Assembly: GCA_003999685.1 (NCBI GenBank)
Contig: CP021221.1
Location: forward strand, 2,108,001 to 2,172,000
Direction of reading: 5' to 3'
Origin: Taiwanofungus camphoratus
Taxonomy: Eukaryota; Basidiomycota; Agaricomycetes; Polyporales; Taiwanofungaceae
DNA length: 64,000 nucleotides
The translations under genes and the position numbers were made by a program. Below, one piece after another: positions 55,905 through 64,000 of this stretch. How positions within the stretch are numbered: the stretch's first letter is position 1; every line of letters begins with the position of its first letter. Under the pieces are notes generated by a model. The model worked only from the letters and a program-made list of their open reading frames with translations, was not told the DNA's origin and searched no databases.

Positions 55905-57650
55905 CTAATACAAATATGCGTATGGCGATGCCCGATCGGCTAGCCTAGGGAATGCATTTGTATTTGCGACGACCACCATTTGCTTTTCATGTGAGATATA
56001 GCCCCTCATGAGCCCCTTGTAGATCATGTTAGCCACGTAACATTCTGCTTCTTCCTGCGGTACGTCCATTCCTGCTATTTGCAGGGCCGAATGGAACATG
56101 GATATTGGAATGCGCGTCCCCTTCTGCGATGCGACCCATCTAAAATACGAAGAGTACAGGAGCAGGAATTACTCGGATGTTAGCGTTTCGCGGCACAGAG
56201 CGCACTCACACTTTGCGGAATAACCCCCGGATACAGAGCTCTCGTGCCCTTTCGAGCGTTAGCCACAGGTTCAGATCTACCAATCGGCGCTCGAACCGAT
56301 CCAGTGCTGAGTCGTACGCCCTGATATCGCCAGTGCGGATAGCAGCGATGAACGGCGAGAATAGTTCGTCAAGCACTGAAAAGTGATCAAGAAGCTCCCG
56401 TGATGGCAGGTACCCTCGCAGAGTGCGCAAAGGAATTAGGTAAGTCAATATTCGTCTGGGTTTCATCTGTGAGAACTTCGGAAACAAATCCCAATAACTG
56501 CGAGAACTGACTCTTGGTTGCTATGCGCCCCCGTATAGCAATTGTAGAATGCAAGGGTCAGCTCCTGCTCAGACTGTACGAGACTGTTGGTCAGCATGAG
56601 ACCATCAGCTAGCCTGCTTACGAACTTTTGCAAAATCTTCGTTCAAAAAACTTAGCATGCCTATGTAATACCTATAGGTGACCTAAAAAATCTGAGAATC
56701 GGCTGTGTGGTGCTCCCATGAGACTCACTTGATGTGATCGAGGATAAGCAGATAATGGTGGGATATCAGGGTTGGCGTCGATAGCGCGAAGAATATTTTT
56801 GGACAGGGATATCCGTCTGACCTGTGCATTCTGATTTGATACGCGGAACGCGAGTTCATTGAATAGCACTTACACGGAAGTAGCACTTGAGGATCAAGCC
56901 GACAACATAGTAGACACCCCATTTACGAGACTCGGAATATTGCGATTGCCTACAAGGGATCTCGATGTAAACGGCCCACTAAGAACAGAGCTCTCGTACT
57001 TACCTATCAGTCACACAATTTGAGAAGGCCTTACTAATGATTCTAGCAGCCTCTTCCATATTTGCAGTTCCTTCCAGTCCCCTTGCACTAGCTTCCAGAT
57101 CTGCCTGGATAGATAAAAACAATGGGAGCCTGCATCGATTAATGCACGGACGACTAACATCAAAAGCAAGGTCTCGTAGGTCTCGCAGGATGGAAAAGAG
57201 GGCTGGCAATGTCCAGCCACCGTTGACTGAGAAATAACGCAGAAATAACCTGTCCATCAAATACTCAGCAATATGCAATGGGATACTTTGAAACCATTTA
57301 AACTGAAATGTTCTTCACTTACGATACAAGCATACATTCTTCCTTGAAGGCTTCTGTAGCACGCTTTTTTGCACAATGGTTGACTACTAATACATAATGG
57401 ATTGCAATCTCATCCCAAGGACTGTCCATGCTCCCTTCAAAGTGAGACAACGTTTGACGCTGAGTCTCATTCAATCGCGGCGCGCATCGGCATGCTCGAC
57501 GAGACGTACCGTCGGATTTCTGAATTCTTTAACAAGAGCCTTTCCATGTTCACTTGTAGGCTTGAGCAGGTATGCTAGCTCTGGCCCTGACTCCTCTCGC
57601 AGAGCCTGCGCAATTTGAGTAAGAAAAGTGGAAAACTTTACCGATGACAT
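55905..57650 (-). CDS. PCI-domain protein (Csn12/Thp1/PCID2 family)
   Basis: Members of this family act in mRNA export (TREX-2) or with the COP9 signalosome. N-terminus: MSSVKFSTFLTQIAQALREE and LLKPTSEHGKALVKEFRNP. The middle is helical (MHIAEYLMDRLFLRYFSVNG, WTLPALFSILRDL). The PCI region then has ILTYLIPLRTLRGYLPSREL, LDHFSVLDELFSPFIAAIRT, GDIRAYDSALDRFERRLVDL, RARELCIRGLFRKVW, and winged-helix part RIPISMFHSALQIAGMDVPQ, EEAECYVANMIYKGLMRGYI, SHEKQMVVVA. About nine exons are used. Length and layout match the family well. The Csn12 and Thp1 branches cannot be told apart here. Confidence 0.86.
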
Positions 57651-58248
57651 TCCCGGTGGTATCTTCTCAGGCGTTGGAGGATGTCGTTATAGCAGTGGTA
57701 GATATAAACGGTCACAGAAAAACTGTGAGGGACTCGAACACACTGGATACCAAGTAGCTTGAAGCTGTCCAAATTTGAAGGAGTCGGGGGTGAGCGTCAC
57801 GCGCAAAACGCGTCGGTGCGTGGTCGACGCGTCAATTAACGCGTGACTTGAATCGGAGGTCGACCGAGTTAGGCCAATTGCTCATCGTGCAGACGACGGG
57901 TGCCCTCATAATTTACCGTACGGAAGGGAGACCTAGAACTTGAAGGGGGCTCCGTTCACTGATACCTTCGAAAGTTTGAAAATGACATGAAGACATTATC
58001 GAGTCCAACGCTCTGTTTTGATACTCATCAGCTGCATCTCCTCGATTCATAGCAGACGTAGATATCTGAGAGAATCATTGCAGTCGCAGACTTACCGTTC
58101 AATGACCGAATCCATAAGGGAGTGACGAGTGAGTGGCAAAATATGACTGAAGATGACGAGCTGTGAGCTCACTATTATAAGTTTATATCAGAAACATCAT
58201 GACTCTGTCCTTGTCCGCCATCATCTCAGACACCTCTAGCTCAAGTTG
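57651..58248. other. Divergent promoter PCI protein / DsbA-like protein
   Basis: The two start codons are 598 bp apart. Its main feature is the ACGCGT cluster listed next. I see no other element with confidence. Confidence 0.5.
57808..57844. promoter_or_regulatory. Cluster of three MluI cell-cycle boxes (ACGCGT)
   Basis: ACGCGT occurs at 57808-57813, 57827-57832 and 57839-57844, within 37 bp of the divergent promoter. A near match (cacgcg) lies at about 57798. In yeasts ACGCGT is the binding site of MBF, the G1/S transcription factor. The site is palindromic, so it could serve either gene. Function here is inferred. Confidence 0.6.
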
Positions 58249-59110
58249 ATATGGCTTTACAACCCTCTCTTCGTGCGCTTATCATCGCAGGAAACGCTGA
58301 TGCACCTCATACATTGGATATCTTCCGTATGTACCCACTACCACGATCATTTCACATCCTTGAGTGAGACGGTCGTTCACACCCTGACAGTGGATTACGT
58401 CTGCCCCTTTTCGGCCAAATTTGCCCGTACAATTGACAGTGTACTGAGGCCTCTCTTTGGTCCTGGGGGAACATACTATGGGAAGGTGAAGGTTATCTTC
58501 AGGCCTCAAGTTCAGCCCTGGCATGCGACCTCCACTTTCACGCATGAGGCTGGTCTTGCCGTAAGTCATCCCTCACTAATCAATCCTCTCTCATAATGAT
58601 TGTGAATAGGTGGCCCGCATTGCTCCAGAAGAGTTTTGGTCATTCGCTTTGACCGTAAGAACTTACTGGCACCAGATAGACAGTCAAAGAGACATTCATC
58701 GATCCGATATACCTACAGCTCTTCAACAAGCAGGAAGACTTCTTCGACATTCCTAGCTCGACCTTGACGCCGCTCCAGATCCGGGAGAAACTCGCTGCTA
58801 TTGCCGGTGAGACGATCGGTGCAAGCAAGACATCCGCATTCAAAGGACTTCTGGCGCTTAAGCAAACCCCGAATGGCGGTGTCGACGTAACTGATGACCT
58901 GAAATATACCGGTAAGGGCCTTTTACGCCTACTGTAATGCCGATGGCCTTGTCCAATTCACAACAATGTCCTGTAGTTAAATTTGCGAGACAGAATGGGA
59001 TCCATGTCTCGCCGACTGTTCTCTGGGATGGTCTTATCGCAAACGAGATATCCAGCTCTTGGGGAGAAAAGGAGTGGACCGAGTTTCTGGGGAAGAAGGT
59101 GGCTGACTAG
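58249..59110 (+). CDS. DsbA-like thioredoxin-fold protein with single active-site Cys
   Basis: The short N-terminus (MALQPSLRALIIAGNADAPH) leads into a DsbA/2-hydroxychromene-isomerase-like domain: LDIFLDYVCPFSAKFARTID, then YGKVKVIFRPQVQPWHATST, FTHEAGLAVARIAPEEFWSF, ALTLFNKQEDFFD, and a cis-Pro-like segment GIHVSPTVLWDGLI. The active-site motif reads CPFS, so the second Cys of CxxC is missing. A similar CPFS form is known in other fungal thioredoxin-like proteins. Introns follow DIF, HEAGLA, ALT and KYT. The start is the first ATG. No signal peptide is evident, so the protein is probably cytosolic or mitochondrial. Confidence 0.75.
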
Positions 59111-59267
59111 TGTACTGACACCATGGCGTCATAGGTAAATGATTGTACGATGGTGTAGAAGGATGGAGATATGTATTGTTCGCGCGCTCACTGAGACGAC
59201 GTCCCAGATGTGTGCACAAGTGCTTGCACGACTTCTCGCATGTATACTTTCTGAGTTCCGTGACATT

Positions 59268-61425
59268 TCAATCCCCGTGACCGAGCATTTTGAGCAGCAT
59301 GGCTCTGACAGTGGGGGCGTGTGCCGCGCCCCTACTAGACTTCATGACATGACCCATGATCTTATTAATTACCTTTACATTGCCTCCTCGGACGACTTCT
59401 GCCTCATTCGGAAGCGCAATGATGGCCTCCGTGCACCATTTTTCAAGAGAAGCCTCGTCCTCGCGGACAGCCAACAATGAGAGCTCTTCGGCGAGCTTCG
59501 AAGGCATTTTTTTCGAAGGATGATCGAGCATATGTCGCAGTAGCATCTTCCCGGATGTTCCTGATAGTTCAAAACGTCGATGATTAATAGTCAACCCTTA
59601 ACGGGCACCGACAACGAATAACAGCGGGGTCGAGGTGCATACCTGTGATGAGACTTCTCTGCACAATGTCGATCAGGTCGCCCATCTGCTCCACTGATAT
59701 GGGGTTCTGTGAGAACACCTCTTGGCGATAAGCTAGTTGTCCTAACAGCTCATGGGTGATCCTGGTGTGGGGGCTCAAGCTTAATTATACGACCGTTCAT
59801 TGCACGGCAACGTTTGCGCACCAGTTTACGACCATTTTAGGATCACGACCATGTGCAACCCGGTCGAAATAGGCTACAGCACCCCGTCCTAGCTCACCAT
59901 CGAATCCGACTTCACGCCCAGAATCGACATCCATCAGTACATCAGTGTCCCTGCACGAGAGTCCCAGAGTCTGTAGGCGTGTACGGGTGGCGTCGGGGAG
60001 CTCCGGCATCTGTTGGCGGATGCTCGCAATGTATGTCTGTCAAGACAATCAGGATCCTTTGGCGGGGTCACTACCCATGACGCTCGCTACATACTTCGTC
60101 TAAGAGTAACGGCGGGAGATTGGGGTCTGGCATATATCTGTAGTCTGGCGCATCTTCCTTGCTACGGAGTGAGTATGTTTCGGCCTTGTCTTCGTCAAAC
60201 CCGCGTGTCTCTTGCAATATTGAATGTCCCTTTTCTAGCAGGTCTATCTGTCGATGCACTTCAGAGACTAGCAATCAGGAAATGCCACGGTCAACGCCTG
60301 GGAACAATCCAGAACGAAGGGCCGCACTTATTGCAACCATCATATTCTTGACGCTGTTCAGGTTCTTGATCTCGCATCGAGTGCCGAAGGGATGTCCTAG
60401 TCTATTAATCGAGACATTCACGTCGCAGCGTAATGACCCCTGGCATATGCATCAGGAATATATATCGGGAATAACTTGCTCTGTCACCTGTTCCATGTTG
60501 CCATCGCTAGAGCCGACAGAGCGGAGCAGTGCCTGGAGAGTTCGAACATAATCGCCAGCCTCTTCAGGGGACCTGACATCAACCGCAATTACAGACACTC
60601 CACAAAATAGAAGAAGTTGAGCTGGGTACCTCATATCAGGTTCAGAAACAATCTCCATGAGGCCCACACCAGCCCGATTCAAGTCAATAAGGGAAATGCG
60701 GTGCTGTGAGTCGAACGTAGACTTTCCCGTATCCTGCAGGCGCATCTCATCATGACGAAAACAGAATGAGCAGTGTAGCTTACCTGCTCTAACTGAAGTT
60801 GCTTGATACGGACGAAGCCGTCTCTCCTACTCAGCTTCAAACAGCCATTAGTCGCAAACGGAGCTAGTGAAGGGGTAGTTACATCCCATAAGTCGCTTGG
60901 GCGAAGGTTCACATACCATAGTACTGGGTGATCTGATATCCAGCAGGGAGGTCGGCATAGAAATAATGCTTTCTATCGAATGCAGAGCAGCGTTTGACTT
61001 GAGCATTCAAAGCTATCGCCGTTCTTATACCAAGCTCTACGCATTTCGGGTTCAGCCTCTGCCGCGGATGCTGTAGTCAATAATCGAACTAGCATTTTAA
61101 TACAAAATGTGTATGTACAGGAAGCGTGCCTGGAAACGCGGCGTCATACGAAGATACGCGAGTGTTTGGAGGTAGGCTAGGGTCCGCCGTCCAGGAATCT
61201 TAATGGCAACGTTCAGCATCAGGAAGGTACATGATTGACTAGCCACGGAAACTTACCGGAGAAGAGTTTGGCTCGGGATTTGATTTGAGCGTGCACCTCT
61301 ATTCCAATCACGACTGCCCAACCCGGCCACCTCGGATTTTCTGGTAGGGACCTCAAGGTGTGAGCTAGACGAGCCCGGCGAGCACCCCGCGTTGCGAATG
61401 TCCATGGCTTTCCATGAGCCAGCAT
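59268..61425 (-). CDS. GATB: Glutamyl-tRNA(Gln) amidotransferase subunit B, mitochondrial
   Basis: GatB (yeast Pet112) is the amidotransferase subunit that helps turn Glu-tRNA(Gln) into Gln-tRNA(Gln) for mitochondrial translation. A presequence rich in Arg ([20 protein letters not shown]) precedes the catalytic domain: [115 protein letters not shown] and [14 protein letters not shown]. The cradle and tail follow ([68 protein letters not shown]). About ten exons are used. The start at 61425 is the first in-frame ATG. Confidence 0.93.
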
Positions 61426-61626
61426 GAGCCTGACGGTCGCCGGTGACAAAGTTGCCGCCAGAAACCGTGTGGCGCAAGGTCATAAGTACGTGAATCGGCA
61501 TTCACCGGCGCGAGGTTGTATTCTTTCACTTTGTCAGACAAGGTCCAAGGACAGCCAGCGTGCTCTCTGTTTCCATCTCCCTCTATCTTCATAACCTCAC
61601 ATATAACATTGAAAGCGGATTTAATT

Positions 61627-64000
<2,374 letters not shown>

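Overview
The window reads as a gene-dense, intron-rich stretch of a basidiomycete nuclear chromosome, most likely an Agaricomycete. Almost every gene is cut by GT-AG introns of about 45-70 nt. Gene pairs are divergent or convergent with 100-600 bp between them. Several families are typical of mushrooms and relatives: GMC oxidoreductase, DUF3533 exporter, gephyrin-type MogA-MoeA fusion, F-box/LRR fragments and a DASH subunit. I see no bacterial operon features, no CRISPR, no rRNA or convincing tRNA, and no virus-like or LTR element.

Layout. 1-7.2 kb: the 3' end of VTC1, complex I subunit NDUFA8, a small ubiquitin-like protein, complex I assembly factor NDUFAF3, chromatin factor SWC4 and a lipoate-protein ligase. 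8-14.5 kb: a GMC oxidoreductase and a divergent DUF3533 membrane protein. 15-18.3 kb: a REEP/HVA22 protein with a very long tail, and the spliceosome protein BUD31. 18.3-21.5 kb is gene-poor and holds an apparent non-LTR retroposon insertion. 21.5-30.8 kb: a tail-anchored zinc-knuckle-like protein, an SsnA/TrzA-type amidohydrolase, a lysophosphatidate acyltransferase, an augmin-like coiled-coil protein and a NOL11/Utp8-like rRNA-processing factor. 31-35 kb: a decayed F-box gene, the SFM1 methyltransferase and an unassigned kilobase. 35-43 kb: a disordered protein, a glycerophosphodiester phosphodiesterase, gephyrin and DASH subunit SPC19. 43.2-44.1 kb: a MITE and hairpins. 44-50 kb: KEX1, a redox-dead thioredoxin-fold ER protein and MGM101. 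50-64 kb: a gamma-tubulin complex component, a vWA protein with a myristoylation signal, a PCI protein, a DsbA-like protein, GatB and the 5' part of poly(A) polymerase.

Most genes are unrelated housekeeping genes. Five or more serve mitochondria (NDUFA8, NDUFAF3, AIM22, MGM101, GatB), and three serve the microtubule/kinetochore machinery (SPC19, the GCP protein, the augmin-like protein). No single new multigene system is evident. The most noteworthy signals are two extremely short coding exons (8 and 10 nt) that both fall inside essential motifs, a GC-AG intron, a retroposon with perfect 15-bp flanking repeats, a TA-flanked MITE, a cluster of three ACGCGT boxes in a divergent promoter, a double TTAGGG motif just upstream of a ribosome-biogenesis gene, and several family members with unusual appended domains. 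Exon boundaries were derived by eye from reading frame, splice consensus and family similarity.
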